Origin: Escherichia coli
GTDB lineage: Bacteria; Pseudomonadota; Gammaproteobacteria; Enterobacterales; Enterobacteriaceae
Length of the DNA stretch: 64,000 nucleotides
Assembly: GCA_021307345.1 (NCBI GenBank)
Contig: CP089930.1
Location: 2,976,001 to 3,040,000 of the forward strand
Direction: 5' to 3'
Below are positions 37,833 to 47,528 of the stretch, piece after piece. The notes under the pieces are model-generated. The model had not been told where the DNA came from. It was given only the letters and a program-made list of their open reading frames with translations, and searched no databases. The number at the start of each line of letters is the position of its first letter. Position 1 is the first letter of the stretch. The position numbers and the translations under genes are program-made.

Positions 37833-37858
37833 GCGTCTCATCTTTAACGGTGAGACGC
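37833..37858 (+). terminator. Hairpin after csrA
   Basis: GCGTCTCA and TGAGACGC form an 8-bp stem around a 10-base loop, seven bases after the csrA stop. The following sequence is only moderately T-rich. Confidence 0.7.
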
Positions 37859-38140
37859 ACCCTCAAAATCTCTCCTTCACTTCAATTTCTTTTCGCGTTA
37901 CTCCCGTTCATTCAACGTTAACATCCATTTTTCAACATCATTCCTGCCTGTCATAGGCCATTTTTTCTGTTGATAAAACACTCTTTTTGACGTTTTTACA
38001 GTCTAATTGAGCGTGAAGTGTGCAAACGATAAAAGTGTGGGAAAAATTGTTTGACTTATAAGCCTCAGAAAGTAATATGTGCGCCACGCAGCGACGATGA
38101 GCGATAAACAAGTTCTTCGAAGCACTCGTAAGAGGCGTGT
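37859..38140. other. Spacer between csrA and the tRNA cluster; probable serV promoter
   Basis: No open reading frame with support is seen here. A sigma-70-like promoter for the tRNA operon fits at TTGACT (38051-38056) and TAATAT (38073-38078) with a 16-base spacer. It is followed by a GC-rich discriminator (GTGCGCCACGC), typical of stringently controlled tRNA promoters. The transcript would begin some 55 bases before the tRNA-Ser gene. Confidence 0.7.
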
Positions 38141-38233
38141 GGTGAGGTGGCCGAGAGGCTGAAGGCGCTCCCCTGCTAAGGGAGTATGCGGTCAAAAGCT
38201 GCATCCGGGGTTCGAATCCCCGCCTCACCGCCA
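38141..38233 (+). tRNA. serV: tRNA-Ser (GCU anticodon)
   Basis: The 93-base gene begins GGTGAGGTGGCCGAGAGG, has anticodon GCT in CCCTGCTAAGGG, a long variable arm and a GTTCGAATCC T-loop. It ends in an encoded CCA. The long extra arm and anticodon identify tRNA-Ser reading AGC/AGU. Confidence 0.97.
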
Positions 38234-38236
38234 TTT

Positions 38237-38313
38237 GCATCCGTAGCTCAGCTGGATAGAGTACTCGGCTACGAACCGAGCGGTCGGAGGTTCGAATCCT
38301 CCCGGATGCACCA
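38237..38313 (+). tRNA. tRNA-Arg (ACG anticodon), copy 1
   Basis: The 77-base gene begins GCATCCGTAGCTCAGCTGG, has anticodon ACG in GGCTACGAACC (A34 becomes inosine), a GGTTCGAATCC T-arm and an encoded CCA. It starts three bases after tRNA-Ser. It belongs to the argV/argY/argZ/argQ set, but identical copies cannot be assigned to individual names here. Confidence 0.97.
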
Positions 38314-38377
38314 TCTCTTGCTTGATATGGCTTTAGTAGCGGTATCAAAAATTCTGCAGTAAAGTAAGTTTTCCGAT

Positions 38378-38454
38378 GCATCCGTAGCTCAGCTGGATAG
38401 AGTACTCGGCTACGAACCGAGCGGTCGGAGGTTCGAATCCTCCCGGATGCACCA
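38378..38454 (+). tRNA. tRNA-Arg (ACG anticodon), copy 2
   Basis: Identical to copy 1 over all 77 bases. The 64-base spacer before it (GATATGGCTTTAGTAGCG and following) recurs, slightly diverged, before copies 3 and 4, so gene and spacer were duplicated together with a period of about 140 bases. Confidence 0.97.
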
Positions 38455-38517
38455 TCTCTTACTTGATATAGCTTTCGTAGCGATATCAATATCAGCAGTA
38501 AAATAAATTTTCCCGAT

Positions 38518-38594
38518 GCATCCGTAGCTCAGCTGGATAGAGTACTCGGCTACGAACCGAGCGGTCGGAGGTTCGAATCCTCCCGGATGCACCA
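38518..38594 (+). tRNA. tRNA-Arg (ACG anticodon), copy 3
   Basis: Identical to copies 1 and 2 and followed at 38652 by a structured element ending in a tRNA-Arg 3' tail. The preceding spacer is the near-repeat TGATATAGCTTTCGTAGCG. Confidence 0.97.
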
Positions 38595-38651
38595 TATTCT
38601 CCGAAATCTTCAGCAATGAAGGTATCGAAGAGGTAGCGGTATTAACCGCAG

Positions 38652-38729
38652 GCACCAGGGAGGATAACGTTGCTTTAGCAACGGCCCGAAGGGCGAGCCG
38701 CAAGGCGAGTAATCCTCCCGGATGCACCA
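38652..38729 (+). repeat. Structured element with a tRNA-Arg 3' tail, copy A
   Basis: About 78 bases starting GCACCAGGGAGGATAACG and ending ATCCTCCCGGATGCACCA. The end is identical to the last 18 bases of the tRNA-Arg genes. GGGAGGAT near the start pairs with ATCCTCCC near the end, and an inner hairpin GTTGC-TTTA-GCAAC is followed by GCCCGAAGGGC. It is not a tRNA: it has no D-arm or anticodon arm. It may arise by duplication and be cut out by tRNA processing enzymes. Confidence 0.75.
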
Positions 38730-38791
38730 TCCTTACTTGATATGGTTTTCGTAGCGATATCAATATCAGCAGTAAAATAAATTTTCCCGAT

Positions 38792-38868
38792 GCATCCGTA
38801 GCTCAGCTGGATAGAGTACTCGGCTACGAACCGAGCGGTCGGAGGTTCGAATCCTCCCGGATGCACCA
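38792..38868 (+). tRNA. tRNA-Arg (ACG anticodon), copy 4
   Basis: Identical to the other three copies. It is followed after 53 bases by the second structured element. Confidence 0.97.
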
Positions 38869-38921
38869 TCTTCTCCGTATTATCCGCGATTGATGATCCT
38901 CATGGTCTGCAATATTGATGT

Positions 38922-38999
38922 ATGCACCAGGGAGGATAACGTTGCGCCAGCAACGGCCCGAAGGGCGAACGCCAGTGAGTCATCCTCCCGGATGCACCA
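38922..38999 (+). repeat. Structured element with a tRNA-Arg 3' tail, copy B
   Basis: Second copy of the element, beginning GCACCAGGGAGGATAACG and ending in the same 18-base tRNA tail ATCCTCCCGGATGCACCA. The inner hairpin is GTTGC-GCCA-GCAAC, so the loop changed while the stem was kept relative to copy A. It closes the tRNA cluster. Confidence 0.75.
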
Positions 39000-39144
39000 T
39001 CTTCTCCAACAATTTCCTCCAAAAACATCTCATTTCTAAATAACTATTTTATCCATATCCTGAATAATCTTCCCCTTCGCATCGGCGACAAAATCAAGCA
39101 ATTACGCTAAAGTAGCGTCATATTTTTCGACTTGCGAGAAGACA

Positions 39145-39711
39145 ATGTACGAGCGTTATGCAGGTTTAATTTTTGATATGGATGGCACAATCCTGGATAC
39201 AGAACCCACGCACCGTAAAGCGTGGCGTGAAGTATTAGGACGCTACGGTCTTCAGTACGATGTACAGGCCATGATTGCGCTTAATGGCTCGCCCACCTGG
39301 CGTATAGCCCAGGCGATTATTGAGCTGAATCAGGCCGATCTCGATCCCCATGCATTAGCCCGCGAGAAAACCGATGCCGTAAGAAGCATGTTGCTCGATA
39401 GCGTCGAACCGCTTCCTCTTGTTGAAGTGGTGAAAAGCTGGCACGGTCGTCGCCCAATGGCTGTCGGTACGGGGAGTGAAAGCGCCATCGCTGAGGCGCT
39501 GCTAACGCATCTGGGATTACGTCGTTATTTTGACGCGGTTGTCGCTGCCGATCACGTCAAACACCATAAACCTGCACCAGACACGTTTTTGCTGTGTGCG
39601 CAGCGTATGGGCGTGCAACCAACACAGTGCGTTGTCTTTGAAGATGCCGATTTTGGCATACAGGCCGCTCGCGCCGCAGGCATGGACGCCGTGGATGTTC
39701 GCTTGCTGTGA
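39145..39711 (+). CDS. yqaB: YqaB, fructose-1-phosphate phosphatase (HAD family)
   Basis: HAD-superfamily sugar phosphatase, active on fructose 1-phosphate and 6-phosphogluconate. The 188-residue protein has motif I DMDGTILDTEP at residues 11-21, motif II around VGTGSES, and the C-terminal acid motif VVFEDADFGIQAARAAGM. It overlaps yqaA by four bases. Confidence 0.96.
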   Translation: MYERYAGLIFDMDGTILDTEPTHRKAWREVLGRYGLQYDVQAMIALNGSPTWRIAQAIIELNQADLDPHALAREKTDAVRSMLLDSVEPLPLVEVVKSWHGRRPMAVGTGSESAIAEALLTHLGLRRYFDAVVAADHVKHHKPAPDTFLLCAQRMGVQPTQCVVFEDADFGIQAARAAGMDAVDVRLL

Positions 39712-40136
39712 GTGAGTCGCTGTCGCTCTTCTCGTTGTTTGCCAGTAGTTTTCTCAGCGCTACACTACTACCCGGCAATTCGGAAGTTGTGCTGGTCGCA
39801 ATGTTACTTTCTGGGGTGAGTCATCCCTGGGTTTTAGTATTAACAGCAACAATGGGTAATAGCCTTGGAGGGTTAACTAACGTTATCCTTGGGCGTTTCT
39901 TTCCATTGCGCAAAACATCGCGCTGGCAAGAAAAAGCCATTGGCTGGCTGAAACGCTATGGCGCAGTCACACTCTTATTAAGCTGGATGCCAGTGATTGG
40001 CGACTTACTGTGTCTGTTAGCGGGATGGATGCGCATCTCGTGGGGACCAGTAATCTTTTTTTTGTGCCTTGGTAAAGCGTTGCGCTATGTTGCGGTTGCA
40101 GCAGCCACCGTTCAGGGCATGATGTGGTGGCACTAA
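39708..40136 (+). CDS. yqaA: YqaA, inner-membrane protein of the DedA/SNARE-associated type
   Basis: Membrane protein of unknown function. The 142-residue sequence has about three or four hydrophobic segments. It carries the conserved GNSEVVL and GNSLGGLTNVILGRF stretches of the VTT/DedA-like YqaA family. It starts with GTG (GTGAGTGAGTCG, read MSESLSLFSLF), overlapping yqaB by four bases. Confidence 0.94.
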   Translation: MSESLSLFSLFASSFLSATLLPGNSEVVLVAMLLSGVSHPWVLVLTATMGNSLGGLTNVILGRFFPLRKTSRWQEKAIGWLKRYGAVTLLLSWMPVIGDLLCLLAGWMRISWGPVIFFLCLGKALRYVAVAAATVQGMMWWH

Positions 40137-40181
40137 TTGTAGGCCTGCACACATGGCCACCATTACAGTTATGCTAATTAA

Positions 40182-41765
<1,584 letters not shown>

Positions 41766-41774
41766 TAGAAAAGA

Positions 41775-41846
41775 AAAAGGCCACTCGTGAGTGGCCAAAA
41801 TTTCATCTCTGAATTCAGGGATGATGATAACAAATGCGCGTCTTTC
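41775..41846 (-). ncRNA. micA: MicA small RNA (sigma-E regulon)
   Basis: Hfq-dependent sRNA that represses ompA and other envelope mRNAs. On the minus strand it begins GAAAGACGCGCATTTGTTA and ends in the terminator stem GGCCACTCACGAGTGGCC followed by TTTTT, 72 bases in all. A sigma-E-like promoter lies just upstream: GAACTC-type -35 near 41874-41880 and TCTGA -10 at 41853-41857. It is divergent from luxS in the 149-base gshA-luxS gap. Confidence 0.95.
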
Positions 41847-41914
41847 ATATACTCAGACTCGCCTGGGAACAAAGAGTTCAGAATATTTTAAAAAAAATTA
41901 CCGGAGGTGGCTAA

Positions 41915-42430
41915 ATGCCGTTGTTAGATAGCTTCACAGTCGATCATACCCGGATGGAAGCGCCTGCAGTTCGGGTGGCGAAAACAATGAACACCCCGCA
42001 TGGCGACGCAATCACCGTGTTCGATCTGCGTTTCTGCGTGCCGAACAAAGAAGTAATGCCAGAAAAAGGTATCCATACCCTGGAGCATCTGTTTGCTGGT
42101 TTTATGCGCAACCATCTTAACGGTAACGGCGTTGAGATTATTGATATCTCGCCAATGGGTTGCCGCACCGGTTTCTATATGAGTCTGATTGGTACGCCAG
42201 ATGAGCAGCGTGTTGCTGATGCCTGGAAGGCGGCAATGGAAGATGTGCTGAAAGTGAAGGATCAGAATCAGATCCCTGAACTGAATGTCTACCAGTGCGG
42301 TACTTTCCAGATGCACTCGTTGCAGGAAGCACAGGATATTGCACGTAGCATTCTGGAGCGCGACGTGCGTATCAACAGCAATGAGGAACTGGCGCTGCCG
42401 AAAGAGAAGTTGCAGGAACTGCACATCTAG
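41915..42430 (+). CDS. luxS: LuxS, S-ribosylhomocysteine lyase
   Basis: Cleaves S-ribosylhomocysteine to homocysteine and DPD, the precursor of autoinducer-2. The 171-residue protein has the metal motif [15 protein letters not shown] (His54 and His58) and the third ligand in [10 protein letters not shown] near residue 128. A strong CCGGAGGTGG site precedes the ATG. Confidence 0.98.
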   Translation: MPLLDSFTVDHTRMEAPAVRVAKTMNTPHGDAITVFDLRFCVPNKEVMPEKGIHTLEHLFAGFMRNHLNGNGVEIIDISPMGCRTGFYMSLIGTPDEQRVADAWKAAMEDVLKVKDQNQIPELNVYQCGTFQMHSLQEAQDIARSILERDVRINSNEELALPKEKLQELHI

Positions 42431-42446
42431 CCCGTTTAAGAAGAAG

Positions 42447-42505
42447 AAGCCGGGCGGTGATATCACTGTCCGGCTTGCCTGATGTGCTACGCTTATCAGG
42501 TTGAT
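42447..42505 (+). terminator. Hairpin and REP-like element after luxS
   Basis: AAGCCGG (42447-42453) pairs with CCGGCTT (42470-42476) around a second palindrome, TGATATCA. It is followed by a REP-like stretch TTGCCTGATGTGCTACGC, on to TTATCAGG. Located between the convergent ends of luxS and the autotransporter, it probably ends transcription from luxS. Confidence 0.65.
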
Positions 42506-42548
42506 GCGGGGAGCGCGCCACCCGTACGTGACGGGCGGCAAAGTGGTA

Positions 42549-45167
42549 TTAAAAGAGATATTTCATGCCCAGCATTCCCTGGGTATCGCTGTAACCGTTG
42601 TCCCCCAACTGCTGGGCGACGTTGCCCCACAGTTGCAGACGTGGATTAAGCTGACCTTCCACCCCAACTTTTAGCTCACCGATGTTACGTGTACCGATGA
42701 TTTCATCGCTGATGCCATCCATCTTCACGCTGTAATTGCGGGAGTTATAAATCCAGTTGGCTTCCACGAAAGGCTGGAAGGAACGCGCTTTATGATCATC
42801 AATAGCATTGTGACCCTGCAGGTACGCTTTCACCCCCAGACGCGTTTGCAGGTTGCCTTCGGTGCTGTCCTCAACCAGAGTGCCATTGTCTTCAGTATGA
42901 TTGTCTGCCTTCACATCCATCCACGTCAGTTGCATTTTAGGCTGCAACCAGTAGCTGGTGCGGGCATCTGCGCTTTCACCAAGACGGAAGGTATAACCCG
43001 CTTCAATGGCGGCGGTGATACCGTCAGAGTGATATTTTTCACTGGGCAGATACTCGCCGGAGACGGTGTTATCAAACCAGTTATAGAGCAACCAGCTATC
43101 AACATAAGTCCCTGTTTTATCTGCTTCGTTAGCGTACCAGGTGCCATACACGCCCACACTGTAGCCGTCGATTTGCCCGCGTGAGTTGTAGCCGGTCAGG
43201 CTGGAATGTGTGTGGCTCTTGCTGTTGGCATAGCCAGCCATCAGGCCGAGATGCCAGCGATCGAGTGCGTTACTGCTCCATTGCGCAAGATCGCCGCCAA
43301 GTTGCAGAACATAACGGTTGCTCTGAGTGCTCAGTTCATCTGAGCGATCCTTAAAGCGGTTATGTCCGCCAATGTTACGTAACCACAGACTGGTCACTTT
43401 CTGCTCGCCGGTTAGCAGGTCGGTGTACTGTGTTTCCCCCAGACGGTCATGCAGTCGGGTATTAAACAGCGTATTTGCAGCCTGAATATTGGCCAGATAG
43501 CTACTAATCTCCGGGCGATACTGATGCTTTCTTTCTGGCAGTGGTTCTGGTGAAACGGGGGTATAAGGAGAAGCCGGTGTCGGTGTATCAGGTGGCTCTG
43601 GTGAATCAGGTATTACAGGGTCAACAGGTGGTATAAGTGGGGTTTCACTGGTTAAGTACCAGTTCTGATCGTCACTTTTCGTCACGTTATAATCATAGGC
43701 TCCGGCAACAATACGGCCTTCTTTACTAAACGTACCCTCTGATGCCCCCGTTATTTCAACAATGCGGATACCTTCAAGCGTATCGGCGCCCTGACCACCG
43801 GCATTATGAACACTCACACGGGTATGACCAGACGTGTTGCCTTTTACAATTAATTTATCGGTCGCAGAATTATCATCGCCGAGTGCGGTACGCATAACTA
43901 ACAAACCGTTATTAGCACTGTAATTGCCATTGATGGTGAGTGTGGCAGGCGTGAATTTGTCGCCATTTTTTGAGGACGACAGTGTTGCCGTACCCGCCAA
44001 ATCCAGCGCATTTAAGGTTTGTGAAAAACCAGCTAAATCAATATTCCCTCCACTGGAGACGACATAACTGGAGTTTGGACTAAAGGTATCGTTGATACCG
44101 GCGCGCAGGGTGCCTTTACTAATATTCGTTTGGCCAGAATAGGTATTTGCGCCAGCCAACGTCGTGACTCCGGAACCTACCTGGTTAACCTCGCCTTTGC
44201 CAACGATATCTGCTGCCAGGATAAAATCTTCGCTGGAATGGTTGAAATTAATCTGGGCAGTACTGTCCCCGACCTCGCTTCCCATATGGATAATCGGCGT
44301 CTTAATTGCCCCCGCTTTTTGCTCGGCTTCTCCCTGCGCTCCACCAATGTTTAGAATACCGGTGCTGGTTTCGTCCATTCCAAGCCAGATAAATTGATTC
44401 GCGCTGACCGTGGCATTATTACTCACGGTAAGAATACCCTTTGCTTCGTTCAGCAATGAGCCCAATCCCCCAAGGGAGATAAACTCATTCACGGCTAATG
44501 AAGAATTGTCACCATCAACCAGCGTTTCACCGTATCCCGTTCCCTGAAAATTCTCCATATTTCCATTAAAGCCAATGATCATATCTTTTGACGCTGTAAG
44601 ATGACCGCCATGAGTGATTTCGAGTTTACCCGTCCCCTGATCGCCTACCATCACATACCGTGCGGCAACGGATGATCCCTCACCATCAATAACGACTTGC
44701 CCCTGTGCCTGGTAATTAAATTCACCGATTCTGAATTCATTTAAATCGGTGATAGTACTACCGCTGAGTACCATTAAAGTTCCTGAACCGCCATTAGTTC
44801 CCAGGTAAATATCGCGTTCATTAGGCGATGCATGACTAAGCGTCAGATGAGTGTTATTTTCTAATTTTATTGTCCCTGACGTCGCATTACCGATTACGAT
44901 TTTAGCAGTAGTCAGATCCCGCCCGTCTATATTCAACGTTCCTGCACTTGTTGCTCCAACATTAAGATACCGAAACTGGTCCCATACTGGTGAGTTATTT
45001 TCTGATGAAGATAAGGTTACGACATCATTATTATTGATTGTCACATCGCTGTTGATAGTGGCTGGTGGTGTCCATGCCTGAGAAATTGGTATTGATAGCA
45101 CAGTTGAAATAGCTATTGCCAGCGTGGACAAGGGATGCTGTCTGATATTCATAAAGTTAATTTTCAT
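42549..45167 (-). CDS. AIDA-type autotransporter (type Va secreted surface protein)
   Basis: A full-length 872-residue autotransporter. It has an N-terminal signal peptide (MKINFMNIRQHPLSTLAIA, cleavage near residue 31). The passenger consists of repeated beta-helix units such as GTLNIDG, GTLMVLSG, GQVVIDGEGSS and GKLEITHGGHL. A pertactin-like autochaperone region with TLEGIRIVEI and NWYLTS precedes a proline-rich linker (about residues 510-550). The C-terminal beta-barrel begins after NTLFNTRLHDRLGE and ends in a terminal Phe. An AAGGATG ribosome-binding site precedes the ATG. It is likely surface-exposed, with adhesion or biofilm as possible roles. I do not assign a upa/eha name. It is accessory relative to K-12, where I recall luxS next to emrB. 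Confidence 0.93.
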   Translation of the reverse strand: MKINFMNIRQHPLSTLAIAISTVLSIPISQAWTPPATINSDVTINNNDVVTLSSSENNSPVWDQFRYLNVGATSAGTLNIDGRDLTTAKIVIGNATSGTIKLENNTHLTLSHASPNERDIYLGTNGGSGTLMVLSGSTITDLNEFRIGEFNYQAQGQVVIDGEGSSVAARYVMVGDQGTGKLEITHGGHLTASKDMIIGFNGNMENFQGTGYGETLVDGDNSSLAVNEFISLGGLGSLLNEAKGILTVSNNATVSANQFIWLGMDETSTGILNIGGAQGEAEQKAGAIKTPIIHMGSEVGDSTAQINFNHSSEDFILAADIVGKGEVNQVGSGVTTLAGANTYSGQTNISKGTLRAGINDTFSPNSSYVVSSGGNIDLAGFSQTLNALDLAGTATLSSSKNGDKFTPATLTINGNYSANNGLLVMRTALGDDNSATDKLIVKGNTSGHTRVSVHNAGGQGADTLEGIRIVEITGASEGTFSKEGRIVAGAYDYNVTKSDDQNWYLTSETPLIPPVDPVIPDSPEPPDTPTPASPYTPVSPEPLPERKHQYRPEISSYLANIQAANTLFNTRLHDRLGETQYTDLLTGEQKVTSLWLRNIGGHNRFKDRSDELSTQSNRYVLQLGGDLAQWSSNALDRWHLGLMAGYANSKSHTHSSLTGYNSRGQIDGYSVGVYGTWYANEADKTGTYVDSWLLYNWFDNTVSGEYLPSEKYHSDGITAAIEAGYTFRLGESADARTSYWLQPKMQLTWMDVKADNHTEDNGTLVEDSTEGNLQTRLGVKAYLQGHNAIDDHKARSFQPFVEANWIYNSRNYSVKMDGISDEIIGTRNIGELKVGVEGQLNPRLQLWGNVAQQLGDNGYSDTQGMLGMKYLF

Positions 45168-45661
45168 CCTTATGATTTATTTTAAGATAAATAGCGAATC
45201 CACAGTAACTACGTAAAAAATTAGATTTTAAGGCCGCTGAACCAGGTTGCTGTTCTGTAAATGAAGGGTAGTGTGTGAGGCCAATAATTATAAATCAGTT
45301 TAATTTGTGATTAATTTGATATTAATTTGTTTTGATGGTTTAGGCATTAGGGTGAAAATAAGGTGCATAATTTTACTTAGCGGAAATTTTTAAATGTCTT
45401 AAGGCATAAAAAATGAGCAAAGAAAAAGCAAAGGAAATCAATAAGATGTTTTTTCGGAATTTTGCGGGGTTAGTAACAGTAACTGATTAATTGCATGTTT
45501 ATTGTTTGCACATCTTTTTAGATATAAAAAACACCAGGATTATTATCAAAAAATAATGTAAGTCTGGTTTCCAGACATGGGTTATATGCACGTAAACAAT
45601 AAGATTAAATATTTCCTCATTAAGAAAAGTGCAAAAGTATTCTCTTCTCAGGCAATGTAAA
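45168..45661. promoter_or_regulatory. AT-rich upstream region of the autotransporter
   Basis: About 500 bases without a supported gene, clearly AT-richer than the neighbouring coding DNA (runs such as TTTAATTTGTGATTAATTTG). It must contain the autotransporter promoter, and its composition suits H-NS silencing. I cannot point to a single convincing promoter. Confidence 0.5.
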
Positions 45662-45662
45662 T

Positions 45663-45691
45663 CTGCCCGATACGATAAACGTATCGGGCAG
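45663..45691. terminator. Perfect 12-bp hairpin downstream of the RNA-repair gene pair
   Basis: CTGCCCGATACG and CGTATCGGGCAG are exact inverted repeats with loop ATAAA. The hairpin begins 21 bases beyond the stop of the HD-kinase gene (minus strand). No T-run follows on the minus strand, and the plus strand has only GTGTTTAATTC, so stabilisation or factor-assisted termination is also possible. Confidence 0.7.
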
Positions 45692-45711
45692 GTGTTTAAT
45701 TCTCCGGCTTT

Positions 45712-46824
45712 CTACCTGTCAGTCACCCGATATTCCACGCTATGCGCTTCATCAGGTTGTGGAACTTCCAGCCTTGAGGCCATCCGCATCACCACCGCTT
45801 CAGGAACGGCATACTCGCGTCTGGCATTTTGCTGCTTCCATTGCGACCACGGCACTTCCAGATAAACGATTTTTACTCGTGCGCCGTAAGCCGTAAACAG
45901 ACTGATAAGCTGGCTACGCAGCTGGCGGGTAATGTTCGTTGCATTCCAGACAAACGACTTCTTTTGCCGAAGTCGCACGCGCGCCTCTTCTTTTGCCTGT
46001 TGCACAATACGCCCGGTGGCGGTTTTGTCGTCCGGGCTGGCATTGATTCGCCGCCGCATGTCATCAAGGCTGATAACATCCATTCCCTGGCACTGTTCAC
46101 TGATATAGCGATCTTTGCCCATTCCCGGTAAGCCACACAGCAAAGTAACTTCAAAATGTTCAGCCTCCCAGGGAACAAAATCGGGAGAACTTTGTTCATG
46201 GGTCAGGTAATGCCAGCGTGCGGAATCAGAAACGAATGGGCGCGCTTTTCCCCAGCATTGTTGCTCATGGCAAAACAGCTCGAACAGATCGATGCGTTCC
46301 AGCATTGACTGCTTATCAGGGCAATGACGACCAAGCAGATCGGCACGGGCAAGCAGGGCGAGCAGACGCGTGTCGACGTGCATCGCAGCAGTGAGCAGTA
46401 AACGCTCCGGTTCCGGACGTTCCAGTAACCATAGCGGTAACCCATGCAGACGCACCAGTGCAACGATTTGCTCGCGCAGCACAAATGGTGTGGGGATATC
46501 GCGCCATAAAATTTGTCGGGCCGTCAGTTCGCCCCGACGAGCGTGGCCAGGCGACTGAATACGCCCGTTTTCCTGCACGGTAGTGCTGCGCTTTTCAACA
46601 TCATGCAATAACGCCGCCGCCCATAAAACTTCCTGCTGTTGAGCGGGGAGTTGCTGGAATTCTGGCAGAGTAACGAGGGCGTTAAGCACCATTTCGGTAT
46701 GCACGCCAACGTCACCTTCGCCATGATGCTCCGGGTCTTGTGGCGTGTGATGCATCTCCTCAACCCAGCTAAAACGCTGGCGAAGTGTCGACCAGCGTTT
46801 ATCGTCGGTAAGTCGCCAAATCAT
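45712..46824 (-). CDS. HD-Pnk type RNA end-healing enzyme (HD phosphohydrolase + polynucleotide kinase)
   Basis: Two-domain protein of 370 residues. The N-terminal half is an HD phosphohydrolase, with VHTEM (His42), the HD pair in ALLHDVEK (His74-Asp75), GHARRGE (His94) and RLHGLP (His127). The C-terminal half is a P-loop kinase, with Walker A GLPGMGKD at 231-238 and SLDDMRR at 252-258, which resembles the DxxR substrate motif of T4 polynucleotide kinase. A lid-like [10 protein letters not shown] follows at 294-303. This architecture equals Runella HD-Pnk, where the HD part removes 2',3'-phosphates and the kinase phosphorylates 5'-OH ends. The start overlaps the ligase stop by four bases (ATGA), so the two are translationally coupled. 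Function here is inferred from motifs and neighbour. Confidence 0.85.
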   Translation of the reverse strand: MIWRLTDDKRWSTLRQRFSWVEEMHHTPQDPEHHGEGDVGVHTEMVLNALVTLPEFQQLPAQQQEVLWAAALLHDVEKRSTTVQENGRIQSPGHARRGELTARQILWRDIPTPFVLREQIVALVRLHGLPLWLLERPEPERLLLTAAMHVDTRLLALLARADLLGRHCPDKQSMLERIDLFELFCHEQQCWGKARPFVSDSARWHYLTHEQSSPDFVPWEAEHFEVTLLCGLPGMGKDRYISEQCQGMDVISLDDMRRRINASPDDKTATGRIVQQAKEEARVRLRQKKSFVWNATNITRQLRSQLISLFTAYGARVKIVYLEVPWSQWKQQNARREYAVPEAVVMRMASRLEVPQPDEAHSVEYRVTDR

Positions 46825-47528
46825 GACTGTTCTCCATAAGCGAACTCATGGGTCATCCGCGCCCGACGCCAGTGGCGCTTCCAGTGTTCGCTGGTTTTGA
46901 CATGATTTTTGCGCACGTACTTGAATACATTATGGGGAAAATCGGCAACGGAAAATGCGTCGCGATTTCGGCTGACAATGCCTTCCAGCGTACAGGGTTG
47001 CCCGGTGTGCGTATCCCAGGGATCGAACGCGCCGCGCTCACAGGTCAGCGCCAGAAAATCATGTTGCCAGCTTTTTTCATCATTCCCCGGCTGCGGGCCG
47101 GAGATTTCGGGTACGCAGGGGAAATCAAACAGGGCGGCGTAAAACTGCACCTCTTCCCAGCTCAGCCACATATCCTGGCAGCGAACGGCAAACAGATAAA
47201 AATCCTGCTCCAGGGCGCGGTATTCAATGGAATGGACGGCGTAAAGATTTTCACCAAACAACTCCAGGTCGCCGAGATCGTTTTTCAGCAGTTGCCAACG
47301 CTGGCGAATTTTATAAGTCCATGCCGACTGCGTAGGCGCGGCATGGGAACGGGCAAACACGCCGTAGCGGTTAAGGCAGTTATTTTCGCCGTCGAGTTTT
47401 TCTGTGTGCACCAATTGCGTGATGGCCTGTAAATCCTGCCAGTAATCGGCGTTAATGCGGTCATCGCTGGTGGTGCCAGGGGAGAAAGGATAATGCCAGG
47501 TTCTCCCGTATTTCCGTTGGGTATTCAT
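46821..47528 (-). CDS. RNA ligase family protein (compact nucleotidyltransferase)
   Basis: A 235-residue protein with the ordered motifs of covalent nucleotidyltransferases. Motif I is EKLDGEN with the adenylated Lys44. A motif III-like [16 protein letters not shown] lies at 91-106. Motif IV is EGIVSR at 182-187, and motif V is VFKYVR at 202-207. The short spacing and lack of a long C-terminal domain resemble the Rnl2/Rnl5 (DRB0094-like) RNA ligases rather than DNA ligases or capping enzymes. It would join 5'-phosphate to 3'-OH RNA ends with ATP. It is the first gene of a two-gene operon with the HD-kinase. The ribosome-binding site is weak (GGA five bases before ATG), suggesting low basal translation. 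Confidence 0.85.
   Translation of the reverse strand: MNTQRKYGRTWHYPFSPGTTSDDRINADYWQDLQAITQLVHTEKLDGENNCLNRYGVFARSHAAPTQSAWTYKIRQRWQLLKNDLGDLELFGENLYAVHSIEYRALEQDFYLFAVRCQDMWLSWEEVQFYAALFDFPCVPEISGPQPGNDEKSWQHDFLALTCERGAFDPWDTHTGQPCTLEGIVSRNRDAFSVADFPHNVFKYVRKNHVKTSEHWKRHWRRARMTHEFAYGEQS

Noticed and set aside
37938-38489. 183-codon minus-strand open frame over the tRNA genes
   Set aside because: Its repeats ([12 protein letters not shown]) are translations of the tRNA-Arg antisense strand, a common annotation artefact.
38237-38868. Regularly spaced identical repeats that could suggest a CRISPR array
   Set aside because: The 77-base repeats are complete tRNA-Arg genes and the spacers are themselves related; no cas genes are in the window.
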